A DNA stretch of 64,000 nt from Siderastrea siderea (GCA_964030785.1 OZ034977.1:25779152-25843151); one strand, 5' to 3'; positions 1 to 12,569 are shown, counted from the first letter of the stretch. Numbers and translations: made by a program. The notes: generated by a model from the letters alone, not told the origin.

Positions 1-2213
1 CCTGTGTGCAATTCTTCCAGCATATCTTCCTGATAGCGGGTAGGGATGATAACTCGTAACCCCCATAATAGACAATCTTGCTCAACTGACAATTCAAATC
101 GACGATTGAAAAAGGGTTTCAGGCGTAGATCTTCAACATGTTGTGGCCACCCGTGCCTGACAAATTCCAACACCTTTGATAGGACAGGGTCTACTCGCGT
201 TGCGTGACTTATCTTCTTATGCGTGATGGGTAGCGAGTCTATCAGTCGTTCTTCAACCTTGAAAATAGCATTCTCGCCACTTAGCGTTGATGGCAGGGGT
301 AATCGTAATAATGCGTCAGCAACTGCGTTTTCCTTTGAAGGAATAAATCTGATGCTGTAGTCAAATGCTGACAGAATGATAGCCCAACGCTGTAGACGCA
401 TGGCTGCCAAGGAAGGGATGGCTGTCTTGGGGCCAAAGATTCGCTCTAGAGGCTTGTGGTCCGTCAGGATTGTAAAGTGTCGACCATACAGGTATAAATG
501 AAACCGCTTCAGCCCGAACATAATAGCCAATGCTTCCTTATCAATTTGACCGTAGCGTTTCTCGTGTTCATTCAGTGTTCGTGACGCATAGGGAATAGGG
601 CGTCGTGTGCCATTGGGATACACGTGCATGATGACAGCACCCAATCCGTATGGTGAGGCGTCTACTGATAACTCCACTGGAAGGCTGGGGTTGTAATGCG
701 CAAGCACAGTCTCTGAAGATAGCGCTAGTTTCACGTCATTGAAGGCTTGTTCGCACTTTGGCGTCCAATTCCACGGTTTGTTTCCCAGAAGCTCGTACAG
801 GGGGTGAGCGAGGGTTGACAGCTTTGGCATGAAATTAGTCAGTGCTGCTAACATTCCAAGGAAGGAGCGTAATTCCATCAAGTTTCGAGGAGTGGGGGCC
901 TCTTTTATGGCCTTAACCTTTTCATCAGTTGGTTGAAGTCCCCTTTCTGAGAAACGCAATCCGAAGTATATCACGGATGGTGCCATGAACATGCACTTCG
1001 GAAGTTTGACTCTCAAACCAAACTTAAGGAATTGTTTGAAAACCGCTTCTAAATTCTTCAGATGCTCATCGTCGTTAGTGCCTCCCACCAGCAGATCATC
1101 CATGATCACGCATGTTCCGTCAAGTCCCGCAAGCACTTGCTCAATAAAGCGCTGCCAAATAGCTGGACTGGATGAAATTCCAAATGGCAAACGTGTATAA
1201 CGGAAAAGACCTTTGTGGGTGTTGATCGTACACAGTTTTTGTGACTCCTCATCCAAAACCGGTTGCTGATGTGCACTTCTCAGATCAATTTTCGTGAATT
1301 TCTTCCATGCTGACACCTTTTCCCGAATCTCCTCCAATGTCGGGATGGGAAACTGCTCTGTCTGGATTGCTGGGTTAACCGTGCCTTTATAATCACCACA
1401 AATACGCACTGATCCGTCGGTCTTGGGAACGCAAACAATAGGTGTAGCCCAATCGCTCACTTCTACAGGCTTAAGAACACCCTCGCTTTCCATGCGCTTA
1501 AGTTCCTCCTCAACGGCAGAACGTAGTGCGTAGGGTACTGGGCGTGCGCGTTGAAATACTGGCGTTGCATTTTCTTTCAGGTGAAGTTTTGCCGTGACAC
1601 CCTTAACAGTTCCTAGCTCAGGCTTGAATATCTCAGCGTACTGTTCCTTGAGGCGCTCGATCCGTACATCCTCATTCGGCTTAACCGAGAACTGACCGTT
1701 TGGAGGTGTAAAGAGATTTCTCCAGTCGAGGCGAATTTTTGTCATCCAGGATCTTCCGAGCAATGGAGGGGCGTATCGCTCCGCACGCACAACAAGTAAA
1801 GGTAGCGTTGCGTGTTGGTCGTTGTGTTCTACATCAACCAGGATCTGTCCTGCAATGTCCAGCGGTGTGCCCGCATAGGCGTGAAACGATCTTTCCACCG
1901 GCCTTAGTGCCAGGTATTTGAAATACCGTTCGTAATCTGCATAGCTGAGGATAGATGCGGCTGCTCCGGTGTCCACTCCCATTTGAAATTCAACATCTTC
2001 AATTCGTACAGGAACTTTGACTGCGGGAGCCCAAATTCCTGAGTTCCGTGACTCAGTATGGTGTACGCCATCCAAACTGAAAATCGAGCCGAAAAATTCA
2101 TCTTCAGCTTCCTCCGACACTTCTGCTTCTGAATCCTGATCAGTGTGACGGACATGTTGTTTTCTCTCCGCCTTCTGGCGCGGTGACTTCGTGTTGCGAC
2201 ACTCAGACTGCAA
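1..2213 (-). pseudogene. Ty3/gypsy retrotransposon pol (protease, RT, RNase H, start of integrase), 5' part only
   Basis: Reading right to left, this frame shows an aspartic protease (VDTGAAAS near 1975), then reverse transcriptase with KIDLRSAHQQ (about 1275-1300) and the catalytic IMDDLLVGG (about 1090-1120), then RNase H with LSVDAS (about 670), KEALAI (about 535) and TDHKPL (about 455). The window edge cuts the start of the integrase zinc-binding region (LRVIIPT). Order and motifs are those of Ty3/gypsy (Metaviridae) elements. I saw no stop codon in the pol frame between about 2210 and 1, but I translated it by eye. The frame joins gag through a shift in the second zinc knuckle (see 2214-2223). 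The catalytic motif is I-M-D-D rather than the commoner Y-x-D-D. I call it a pseudogene because gag-pol is no longer one continuous frame. Integrase and the 3' LTR lie outside the window. Confidence 0.88.
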
Positions 2214-2979
2214 GTGACGTGACCCGTTTTATGACACCGAAAACACTCTGAATCCTGGTATTTGCAGTTGTCCGAAGAATGGTTGGTTAACCCACAGCGA
2301 AAACATCGTTGCTTAACCCCCGTTGGCTGGGTTTGTTTGTCATTTTTGCCGTGACGTCGATCCGGCGCTGAAGTGCGATTGCGTGACGACAAATTGTCGC
2401 GTTTGACCTTGTTTACGCTCGCCGGATTCTCGCTCTGAGAATTCGAACCAAGGTCACGGACATCTTTTTGCGCAGTTTCTTGGGCAATTGCAGTATCCAC
2501 TGCCTCCTGAAATTTGAAGTTTGTCGACAGTAGCTTCCGTTTAATTTGCTCCGAACGAAGACCACAAATAAAGCGATCACGTAGACTATCGTTCAACTGT
2601 TCGTTTGAGAATTCACATGTTCCCGCAAGGCGTTTTAACTCTCTGACAAATCGATAATGGATTGCCCCGGTCGCTGGCTAGCAGAATGGAACCTGTATCG
2701 TTCCGTGACTTTTAAACGAGTAGGCTTGTAATGACTGCGAAGTAGCGTTGCTAGCTGGTCAAAAGTCTTCGTGTTTGGGGCGTCCGGGTAGGATAAATCT
2801 TTCAACACTCGATAAACATTACTACCAATGGATGTTAGAAGAATCGCTCTTCGTTTTGCAGCAGTTTCCGTCTCGCTCTTAATATCGTAAGCAATGAAAT
2901 ATTCCTGCAAACGCTCGAGGTAGCTTTCAATATCTTCCGAGTCTGGGTTGAAGCCATCGAACGGTGGTCTGCCCGCCAT
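1904..2979 (-). pseudogene. Ty3/gypsy gag (capsid and zinc knuckles), frame-broken
   Basis: The start at 2979 gives MAGRPPFDGFNPDSEDIESY, a typical retrotransposon Gag N-terminus, running in frame to a stop at 2635. Gag-like sequence (RFVRELKRLAGTCEFSNEQL) then continues in another frame, so a small indel lies near 2645-2665. The second frame (2596-1904) carries a basic linker and a complete first knuckle CFRCGLTNHSSDNC of form CX2CX4HX4C. It then begins a second knuckle, CFRCHKTGH, and loses it at a frameshift. The last 70 or so residues of that second frame are therefore not Gag but out-of-frame protease linker. No envelope gene is visible. Confidence 0.82.
2214..2223 (-). other. 5-bp tandem duplication that breaks the gag-pol frame
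   Basis: On the plus strand GTGAC occurs twice in a row exactly where the second Gag zinc knuckle loses its last cysteine. Removing one copy would place the H and the final C in the normal HX4C spacing and put gag in frame with pol. This looks like a slippage mutation in a dead copy rather than a programmed frameshift. No slippery heptamer was seen here. Confidence 0.75.
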
Positions 2980-3091
2980 AGCGCTCGCTCCGTTTCGTAT
3001 TTCAGGCGCTTGACTGGTCGTCGTTGGCTCAACAGCTGTATTCGTCGATAAATTTCCGCTTTCCGTCGTTGGCTGGCCGTTTTCCAGTTTA

Positions 3092-3300
3092 CCTCGTCGC
3101 CACTGTGGCGTATTTTGACGTTAACGTATCGTAAAACAGGTAAAGGAACAGCTAAACGAACCAAACAATATTTATTCAACTAGAACTCACATGGCTGACT
3201 ACACGAGCACATGGTACGTGAAAACGAGGTTACTTGCGAAGTGCAATTGGCAATCATCGAGTGGCGTGTACGTTATAACTTGTTTATATTGTGAATTGAG
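3092..3300 (-). repeat. Partial 5' LTR and primer-binding site of the Ty3/gypsy element
   Basis: In element orientation, TGGCGACGAGG at 3102-3092 resembles the tRNA-primer binding site of many invertebrate Ty3/gypsy elements. It sits 1 base after a sequence ending in CA, the expected LTR end (3104). Further upstream on the same strand are AATAAA at about 3176-3171 and TATAAA at about 3288-3283, in the order expected for U3-R-U5. The outer LTR end cannot be fixed because the 3' LTR is not in the window, so the end at 3300 is nominal. Confidence 0.55.
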
Positions 3301-5465
3301 CATAGTTAATGAGCTATTTGAATGTTGCTTACAATTTAATTAAAGCTATATGCGAAATATTACCAGTGTAGAATTGTGTCCTGCTGTAGTTTGAAACTAT
3401 TTTTGTGTTTTCCCGATGTAAGGGAGCATTGCTCGCATTACATTTGCTCTCGAATTTCACGCATAGGTTGTGGTTCGTAATTTGCATAATTTGGAAATAC
3501 TGGTGTTTGACAACGGCGCCACGTTCTTTAAACCTTCTGGCCGCACGATTTTATTTTATTAAAATTAAGACCAAGTCCTTGCCTTTTCATTACTGCAAGG
3601 AAATTGCTATCCGAGGTCTCACTTTTTGTCAACATGTATTTTTGTGTACCCATTTCCCTGTTTTTCTTTAAAGCTGTGAAATTAGGTTGAAAAAGGAGCT
3701 GTTTTAACTACTCAAAACAACTACATGGAAATGTCAGTAACATTGTAGGATAAGGAAGAGTTGTACTTATCAACCAACAGTAGACTTTTGTCCTGCATCA
3801 AATTTTAAGTGTTGTGAGGAGTTACCAAAGTTCTTGAAAATTAGCATTTTTGTACTAAAAAAATATCCATTTTTGTTCACCAGGGGACCCCTCCCCTTGT
3901 AAACTGAAGAAGAAAGCATTTAGAGCCCAAACGAAAAGTGTTTTTAAAGTACCCAGACAAAGTGTAATTCACATACACGATTTGAAGGAAATCTATTTTG
4001 TGACCAATTTGGGTTATGAGGATCTTAGAGAGACGGCCACTTAAGCGTTCCATGTAGATAACCCTTTTGGGAATTATTATTCTTGGCAGTTGCTCGTCGC
4101 TGCACGAAAATGTTTACAAAAATCGGTGTATACATTTACCAGGAGTTCTATGGCACAAAATATTTTTCGCGAGAGGAAGAACGAAGATGCCGGCGAGCTT
4201 TTTGAAATTCACCGTTTCGAGCTTTGTTTGTGCTTTAACATTTTATTCGCATTTGGATGGTTCAATAAACGTTACGTCATTAAACAGCTGATGCGGGAAA
4301 GCCCCTTCCTTGCGCCAATCCAGTGATTGAATTGCCTTAAACGAGAAGCTCAAAATTATTTCGCCAGCTGAAAATATAATGAAGCAAATAAAATATGGTT
4401 TATCAAAGACGTATCCTTGCAAGCTGGCGTTTTACAGTTTCGGCCACCTAGATTCATGGTTTTTTTTTCTATTGGGCATTATAAATAAATTGTGTGGGAT
4501 CTGTTCTGGAAAATGCCAAAAATACATTTTGCAAACATGAAACTAAGTGCCTTCAACTGTAAAACTCCATCTTGTAAGGGCCTGTCTTTGATAAACGACA
4601 GGTTTAACTTTCTTAGTAAAAGCCTGGGGGGGGCACATTGTGCCCGCGCTGACTTGAACGAATTATACCTTTTAAACGGCTTGACGAATAGTCACCAAAT
4701 CTGGTGACTTTTCCTGAAATTTATCAGAGAAAATTTTCCTGTGTCAATGACGTGTCTATGATGATTGACATTTCCATAGCAACCGTCTACTCAGGAGGTG
4801 TTTTGACCATTTTCTGTCTTTTTTCAGTCTTTTTGTTTCAGTGTTTCCCCTTCGTTTGTAAGAAGAAGATAATCCTTTACCTTTTTGTGCTTGTTTGGAT
4901 TAAGTATTTTTCTTTGAACAAATTCATATATTTTTCGATGTCGTCATTGTCAACTGGAGTCCTCGGGATTCAGGATGGCGGCTCAAAATTCAAAATGGCT
5001 GCCTTGTGACGTCATGAAACGTCATTATCGACACATCATAAACCCAATCTGTTAAGGTAATGACGTGCTATAAACGTGCCAAGTTTCATCACAAGAGCAC
5101 AAGAGCATAAATACTTTTCGAGTGCCTCCCCCCCTCCCCCCCCAGGCTCAGAAATTCCAAAAATGCCCAGGCGGAATAGGGTTAAAAAAAGAATCCTAAG
5201 TTATCAATTTGATTCACACATAACGTACCTTTGTCAAGCTGTAACATTGCGGGAGCGGGTCGCAACAGTGCTGCCCTAGGAAAATTCTCACATGCCTATT
5301 TATATTGATACCAAAAATCAATTATGTGGCTCATCCAAATTTTTATGATCACCGCATGTTTGCTTTTGCCGGGGCTTAAGGCGGTCTTCTTGTTGAGCAC
5401 CTTTGGACTTCTTTTTCCGACATGACACTGAAAAGCCCCTTATGATGGTTGTCATGAAGGTTTTA
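3301..5465. other. Gene-free stretch, mostly AT-rich
   Basis: I see no convincing exon. The open frames here are short and have no recognisable domain. There is a poly-C tract at about 5126-5143. Part of it probably belongs to the upstream LTR of the gypsy element. Confidence 0.5.
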
Positions 5466-6978
5466 CATTACTTGCAAAAAATTTCTAACAATTATAATTT
5501 CGTACAAAAAAATGTGTCCGAAAATAAAACTGTCCGAAATTTTTAAGCGTCCGAAATTTTTACAGTACATTATAAAACTTGGGCGACGCCATCACATATT
5601 CAAGGCCAATATGCATGAGGTGTAGCTAGAATTCGGATTAGGCTTTGTCCAGATGTCATTTTATTAACAATGGAAAGGAAACATTTGTTTCTTTTATGAA
5701 AAACATAGATAAATTCCATTTTGCTGTTCCTATGTTGATTTTCGATCCAAGCCCAGTTTTATGATAATTGCATTGCCAGTGGCAGTGGTGCGAGCCCTCT
5801 TCTGCGTCATCAAAAATCAACACAATTGAAAGGTACTCTTCGTTGTCATTAGCGTGAAGTTATTCTTCATCTGTAGCTGTCGGTGACTGAGGTGATTGAT
5901 CAAGAAGCAGTTCTTTTGAATAAGCTCTTTGAGACGATAAACAAGAAACCGCTTGCTGTCGTCAATTTAAGGTGGCTCCGTAGAGTTTCTACAAAAGTGA
6001 CTACACGAACTGGCAAGACTTGCAAAAGAAGCCCTAGTTCTGTTGTCTTGCAATCTTTTTTCCTGGATTTTACCAGTAAGGTTACCAACATAATTACCCT
6101 TATTTTTCAGGTTTTGCTTCTTAGGCATAGGCTGTTGTCATGGCAACAAAGCAACTGAAAGATGACAGATATTTGCCATTAAGTCGTCTTTTTTCTTAAA
6201 TATTTTGATTTCCCTCGGTGCAATTTTTTTATACTTTCCTATTTTGTGGAAATGATTTTGACTAACATTTTGCAGGGGAAAAATATGGGGTCGTGCAGAC
6301 GGATTCACCGATATCACGTGATTTCTTATTTTTAACCATTAAACTGGATTGCTCTGACAGAATTTTTCCAAAAAATAACATGTGAAAGGTAGCGTTAGTA
6401 TCTCAAAATGTGCAAAATTAAAAAAAAAACTCACCGAACGAAACGCGAGAAAATTTACTGTTAACTTTGCTTTTTTTGGCTATGCTGACGTCATAAAAAT
6501 CAGGAAAAACCTACGATTTTATGTGAGCGCGTGCAGATTACTACAGCTCGCATCATCAGCACGCGCGCGGTCATAAAACTATAGGGAGCCACCTTAAACG
6601 TAGCTCAGAGGACTATCTCAAGCCCTCCCTTTGCAATTGGAGAAGGTCTACACTTTTCATCCCCAATTGTTGGATCGATACTGTCGAAATCTACCGAACT
6701 CTAGTTGAGACACTGCTTGAGACATTAGCTTGATTGAATTTGCGTTATTTTCTCGTCGGTGTATCCGAAAACCTTGAGGTGCAGTGAAATTATCATTTTC
6801 ACAAATCTTACTTCAGTCTAATGTTTTGTAGGCGTAAATTTACTTTAGGCACATTTCAGCAAAGCGTCCGAAAAATTGGTCCGCCTGTTTGTCCGAAATG
6901 AGAGAAAAAGTGTCCGAAAACTTAACGTCCAAAGTAAAACGTCCGAATTTTTAACATCCGAATTTTTTGCAAGTAATG
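5466..6978. mobile_element. Non-autonomous DNA transposon with 18-bp inverted ends and TCCGAA subterminal repeats
   Basis: CATTACTTGCAAAAAATT at 5466-5483 is matched exactly, inverted, at 6961-6978. Just inside each end lie several copies of a GTCCGAAA-type motif (5515-5570 on the left, 6865-6962 on the right). Such repeats often bind a transposase in non-autonomous elements. No transposase frame is visible, and flanking target duplications were not clear, so the superfamily is open. A second element at 5971-6593 sits inside. Confidence 0.6.
5971..6593. mobile_element. TTAA-flanked MITE nested in the 5466-6978 element
   Basis: The ends read GGTGGCTCCGTAGAG on the left and, inverted, GGTGGCTCCCTATAG on the right. 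Each is flanked by TTAA (5967-5970 and 6594-6597), the target duplication of piggyBac- and Kolobok-type transposases. The 623-bp interior has no coding frame I recognise. Confidence 0.72.
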
Positions 6979-7580
6979 CAATGTACTTATTAGTTATTTC
7001 TTCATGAAAAAAGTGACAAACTATCGATTAAAAGTACGGTTGCCTGGCCTCTGAAAGGGAATGGTTTTGTGAAGGTTCAGGTTAATTTTAATGGACTGCC
7101 TTTTGCTATAGAAACCTAATTTTCACACCTCATTTTCAGATTTGGACTGTAAAGATACATTTAGTATAATTCTTTTCAACAGCAAATGGGTGAGATCATA
7201 GTGTAAAGTAGAGCCCTACAAACACCATTTCACCGATTGGCTACACCCTTTCGAAAAATAGTGCTTTTTAAAATAGTCAGCTAGTTTGACAAACATTTCT
7301 AGCCATCTGGACACTTGTCACAACCAAGAAGCAATGTTGTGTTTCTTTAAAATCTTCAAATTTAAATGGTCTCATTTAGTTTGTTAGAAATGTGTCGGTT
7401 TGGGAAGTTTTTTTATTTACGATTTAAATATGTTTAGTGGAATGAGCGTAAAGATCTTTGCAATGTTTATGGAATTTTGTTAACTGCTTACACAGGAATG
7501 AGAAAATAATCATGTTCAGCAAATTATAGCATGCGTCTCCCCCTGCACGTCCCTATAGCTTCTTTGTATGTATTTTACAG

Positions 7581-9875
7581 GACTACATGGCACAAAGCAA
7601 GTTACAACTTAGAGAGAACCTCAATGAAATTATCTCAAAAGCCAAGGAAGTATCACAATAAAGACCTATCAATAGCCAAAGAAGTGGGCGATAGGGATGG
7701 AGAAGGAGGTGCCTATGGCAATCTGGGCAACGTTTATTACTGCCAAGGAGAATTCCAAGTAGCCATAGAGTATCACAATCAACACCTCTCGATAGCCAAA
7801 GAAGTAGGCGATAGGGCTGGAGAAGGAAGGGCCAGTTGCAATCTCGGTATCTCTTTCACGAGCCTATGTAAATTTTCAGAAGCCATTAAGTATCACAATA
7901 ATTACCTATCAGTAGCCAAAGAAGTGGGCAATAGGGGTGGAGAAGGAGGTGCCTATGGCAATCTCGGCAACGCTTATTACTGCAAAGGAGAATTCCAAAC
8001 AGCCATAAAGTATCACAATCAACACATGTCAATAGCCAAAGCAGTGGGCGACAGGGCTGGAGAAGGAAGGGCCTAGGGCAAACTCGGCAACGCTTATTAC
8101 AGCTTAGGGAAAGTCCAAGATGTCATAGAGTACCACAATCAACACCTGTCCATAGCCAAAGAGCTGGGCGACAGGGCTGGAGAAGGAATGGCCTATGGCA
8201 ATCTCGGCATGATTTATTACGGCTTGAAAAAATTTGAAAACGCTCTAGAGAACCACAAAAAACACCTATCAATAGCTATAGAAGAGGGCGATAGGCCTGG
8301 AGAGGGAATGGCCTGCTGTGATCTTGGCGAAGCTTGTAACGGCCTAAAGAAACTTCAAAAATCCATATTGTACCACTATAGTCACCTATCAATAACCAAA
8401 GAAGTGGGCGACCAGGTTGGAGAAGGAAAAGCCTATTGCAATCTTGGCATCTCTTATGTCGAGCTAAAACGATTACAAGAAGCCAAGGAATGTTTTCAAT
8501 CAAGTGTAGAAGTTTTCGATATTGTGAGGGCTAGTCTCGGGTTTGAAGATGCCTGGAAAATTAGTTTCCGATATCTTCATTGCTCTGTTTACAGTGGTTT
8601 GTGGAATACTTTGTTGCTCCTCCGGATGACTGATGAGGCAGCACAGCCTTTGGTTGACTGCTTAAAACTACTGTATGGTGTAAAAGCGATACTTGAACCT
8701 AAAGAAACAATTTCTTACTTCTCAATCGAATTTTCTACACAAACAGTGTTTTTAGGACTTTATTGCGACAAAATCAACTTCTGCGTATTCAACAAGAAAA
8801 ACAAAGTTGAGCATCGACAACGATAATTAGATGGAAGACGTAGAGGCGAAGATGCCATAACTGTGTTAGTGAATACTGTTTTGAAGAAAACTGGTGCGGG
8901 TGTTGGTGTTAGGGGCTCACAACATGAGTTAAATTATGACACGCCGTGCAAAAGAAGAGATGATGAGGAACCAGCACAGACTTCGCTGTGCACCACAGAC
9001 TCGTTACAGCCACTACGTGACGCAATTATTGGCCCCATTGCAGACTTGTGTCAAGGTGATGAGTTGGTCATTGGTTAGCACCATTTTCTGCTTTGAGCGC
9101 ATCTATAAGAATCCGCACTGTTCCCTCGCTAACCAGTTTAAAATTGATCACAGATTCTCCTGAGGTCTACCACAACAAAAGTGGGACACTGCTTGTGGGA
9201 GACCCGTGTCTGAAACAAGTTATGGGTAAGTGGGGTAATCCCAAGTTCAAGGAACTAAAATATGAAAGACAGGAAGTAGAGATGATAGGGGACATCCCGA
9301 AGATCCCGCCACTAACGGGTATAGAGGCAAACAAAAGCAAGGTGTTGGAACGAGTAACATCGGTTGCCCTAGTTCACATTGCAGCACATGGACGAGCAGA
9401 AACAGGGGAAATTGCTTTGGCACCAAATGAAGGGTGGGAAAGGGATCCAAGAATCATAAAATCGAGACTAAAGCTTTAGATCCCTAAAGGGGAAAACTAC
9501 ATTTTAAACATGTCAGATGTGCTAGCAGTTCGTCTGCGAGAAAGGCTTGTTGTGTCGAGTTGTTTTCACAGCGGTCGCGGAGAAGTGAAGCCTGAGGGTG
9601 TGGCCGGAATTGCCCGAGCTTTTTTGGCAGCCGGTGCTCGTTCTGTTCTCGTATCACTCTGGGCAATTTCAGACGAGGCAACCATGGAGTTCATGAAGCG
9701 TTTTTGCTAACACCTGACAGACGGAGAAAGAGCAAGTGTGGCTCTTCACCAAGCTATGAAAACTCTACGAAATTCAGAGGGGTTCTGTGCCGCAAAGTAT
9801 TGGGCTCCATTTGTACTAATTGGTGATGACGTCAAGATTGACTTTGGAAACCACGCTTCTGAGTACTGTAAGTAG
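7581..9875 (+). pseudogene. TPR-CHAT protein gene remnant (tetratricopeptide repeats plus caspase-like CHAT domain)
   Basis: The sequence starts after a good acceptor (TATTTTACAG, 7571-7580). It encodes about seven 40-residue TPR units, each 120 bp long, with the core SIAKEVGDRAGEGRAYGNLG (about 7660-8470). A linker region follows, then a CHAT domain with the His motif VHIAAHG (about 9375) and the Cys motif [11 protein letters not shown] (about 9550). It closes with [19 protein letters not shown] and [15 protein letters not shown] domains are caspase-like proteases or their relatives, and TPR units bind partner proteins. The frame is interrupted by TAG at 8074 (TAT to TAG within a TPR), TAA at 8824, a stop and frame change near 9076, TAG near 9477, and TAA at 9708 in place of an expected CAA. 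The catalytic His and Cys are still encoded. GTAAGT at 9868 could be an old donor, which suggests a decayed genomic copy rather than a retrocopy. Sequencing error cannot explain all five lesions. Confidence 0.85.
7655..8475 (+). repeat. 120-bp tandem coding repeats (TPR units)
   Basis: Seven units repeat with an exact 120-bp period. For example, the codons for A-K-E-V-G-D/N-R recur near 7675, 7795, 7915, 8035, 8155, 8275 and 8395. Their similarity at the DNA level suggests recent unit duplication or gene conversion before the gene died. Confidence 0.85.
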
Positions 9876-11812
9876 AGTGAAATTTAAACAATGGCAGCGA
9901 ATTTTACTTAACAAAAAATGGAGTTAGAGCTAGATGTTAATTGAGGGTGGAGTTTTACCGTTTTCTATTGTTTCCCTTGGTTGAAGGACATAACATACGT
10001 GGCTATCCTCCCACACATTTACTTTTTATTACATTACCAAACCAAAAAGAAGCAAAAAAATGCAAGAGCTAGACTGAAACGAGAGTAAAGCACGAAGAAC
10101 AGCAACAAAATTGAAAAAGAAATGTTACACAAGGCAATTTGTTAAACTTCCTCAATGCTAACATTAAGACAATCAAAAAGGTGGGAAGTACGCGTGACTG
10201 TTATAGTTTCGTGCCAAAAATTCGGCCTGCTTGTGGAATGTTTATATTTTTTTTATTAATTTTCCTTTACAGACTGAGTCATTTTACTTAAAAACAATGC
10301 ATGGCTTCAATGTTCACCAAATTATTGCTTTTAAAAGGTGAATTTGAACAATCTTTACTACAAAAACAAACACAATTTTAAAAGCTTTTGTCCCATAAAC
10401 ACATAAAGAAGTTCTTGAACGTACCTGTCCGGTAAGTAGTTCACGTATGGAATTTACGTAAAACATTCAAAATTTAAAATCGTTTACTGAATCTTGAATT
10501 GTTTTGTTGTTTTGTACTAGTTAATCCATTCACCCCCCCTCTCCCCCCCCCCCCCCACCACATACACACAATATAAGGAGATCAGTAGGCGACAATTTTT
10601 CAACGCGGAAAGCACACTGTAAAGGGCGGTAGGGGAAGATACTATAATGTGTGGATATGAAAAATTAAAATCTATCCTTTGTATATTTTCTATTTTCGAT
10701 ACGCTGTTTTTAACTCTTTCTGCCTTAATGATGTGTTATGGCATGCGACTCTGCGACAGTTTGCATTTATCATGCCTCGACAGAGGAATCGGAATACGCC
10801 ATTTTGTTTCTTATTTGTTTGTTTGTTTGTTTGTTTGTTTGTTGTTTGTTTGTTTATTTATTTGGGGAGGTCGGGGTCTACTTTACCTCAGGGGCACCTG
10901 GCGATCAAACCAATTGACATCGATGGTCTCAGTCTTGACACTAACCAACTATGACTAAGACAACCTTACAATGACATACTATGACTAAGATTACTATGAC
11001 TTATGTCAATCACATCACATAATTTCTGTTTACTTATTTGTATTTTACTTTTTTACAGAGGGCCAATTATCAAGTGAGGGACGGACTTGATGAGCCAAAG
11101 TTAGTCAACGTTAGTTTCGGTTTTGTTAAAATGAATAAAAGTACCAAAAACGGTATTTCTGAAACGCTATTCTGATTATGTTGTCTACCTGTTTGTATCT
11201 GAGATATAATTGTGTATCCTTGCGCTGTAAATAATGTACAGATTATGGCCTATACGTGTTTGTTAAGGATCAGTTTATTAAGGTGTTGTAAACTTATATG
11301 TAACAATTATACCCAGCGAGAAATGTAAATGAAATTTCAAAAACGTACGGTAGTATATAGCCTCTCGTCAATAGACAAAAGCAAATTCTCGTAGAAGGTA
11401 GGCCAGAACAACTTGGTACTTTCAGTAGTGTATAGGTTCTTTACAAGAGACTTATGCAATTTTTTTAATGTTGGCCACAGTTGCGTTTTACAGTAGTAGA
11501 CAGGCTCTTGGCGATATACTAGAGCAATTTTTGTTGAAAGTGGTCACATGTTGTGCCAAAATCAAATTTAGGTCATTGACAGAGCTGAGGCGTTACAGCC
11601 GAGGAAGCATATCGCGAATAATTACCTTGGTGAGTCCTTTTATGAGATACTCCACAACATCCCCGGACTGGCTGTTTAGAGTCGTCGGAGTAGGCCAAAA
11701 CGACATTCTTCAAGCTATTAACTTAACACAAGTCTGTTCCCGTTCTGTTTTTTGCACTACTATTCAGTTGCATTAGACTCTGTAGGTTATCCCATTCCAT
11801 TTTCTCGGTTGT
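9876..11812. other. Gene-free stretch with simple repeats
   Basis: No exon is supported. It holds a C-rich run at about 10532-10557 and a (TTTG)n microsatellite at about 10814-10856. TTTTTTACAG at about 11049-11058 could be the acceptor for a lost last exon of the TPR-CHAT gene, but the reading frame gives no support. Confidence 0.5.
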
Positions 11813-11814
11813 TA

Positions 11815-12303
11815 CAGTTGACTCCCGATAACTCAAAACTTTTAAGGCAAATCAAAAAAGGTTCGAGTTATCGGGGGATAGGATTCCTGCTGACACCACG
11901 TATTACATGATTCTCACAGGAAGAACTGACACGTTTTGTGTGCCAAAACACCAGGAAACTGAAGAAATTGACACAAAGGACAATTAAACACTTCAAAACT
12001 ACAATGCTCTGCTCGATTCTTCGAAAATTGATTCAAAATAAATTCGGTGTTATGGAGAATGTTTTGTCTCATTACCCTTTGACAAACGAAGTTCGAGTTA
12101 TCGAGGGTTAAATTATAAGGAAAATAACCTGAAGGGAATTGGAATTCACTTCGAGTTAGCGGGAGGTTCGAGTTATCGAGGGTTCAAGTTATTGAGGGTA
12201 AAATTACAGTAAATGTGTGGAGCAAATCCAGGGGAAATCAATTTTGGTTCGAGTTAGCGCGAGCTGCGAGTTACCGAGGGTTCGAGGTACCGGGAGTCAA
12301 ATG
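11815..12303. mobile_element. pogo/Tigger-like MITE
   Basis: The left end CAGTTGACTCCCGATAACTC and the inverted right end CATTTGACTCCCGGTACCTC are flanked by TA (11813-11814 and 12304-12305). The subterminal motif TTCGAGTTATCGAGGG repeats several times inside (about 11855, 12090, 12155, 12170, 12245). CAG-starting ends with a TA duplication are typical of the Tc1/mariner-pogo group. It is 489 bp long and has no transposase. Confidence 0.75.
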
Positions 12304-12569
12304 TATGTTGAATCGCTTCAATGGCATCAAGCAACGGTAACTGACGGTACTCAACCGGGTTACATCTCAAACTGTTTGTCTGTGTGGAACGTAACGGGCT
12401 CAAGTACCACGGGTTTCTGTCCGTGCCTTATAATTACAGGGGAACCACTAATAATATATAGATTTAGTCAAGCCTAAAAGCGGAGTCCCGCTTTTTTATT
12501 TTGCCTCTTTTTTAACTGCTGGAACTTATTTAATTTTGTAAACTAATTCCCCCACCCCCCCCCCCCCGG

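Noticed and set aside
7531..7580. ATG at 7531 as the start of the TPR-CHAT gene
   Set aside because: A strong splice acceptor at 7580 and the lack of TPR similarity before it suggest this is intron read-through.
8276..8503. Minus-strand open frame opposite the TPR units
   Set aside because: It is a shadow of the 120-bp coding repeat.
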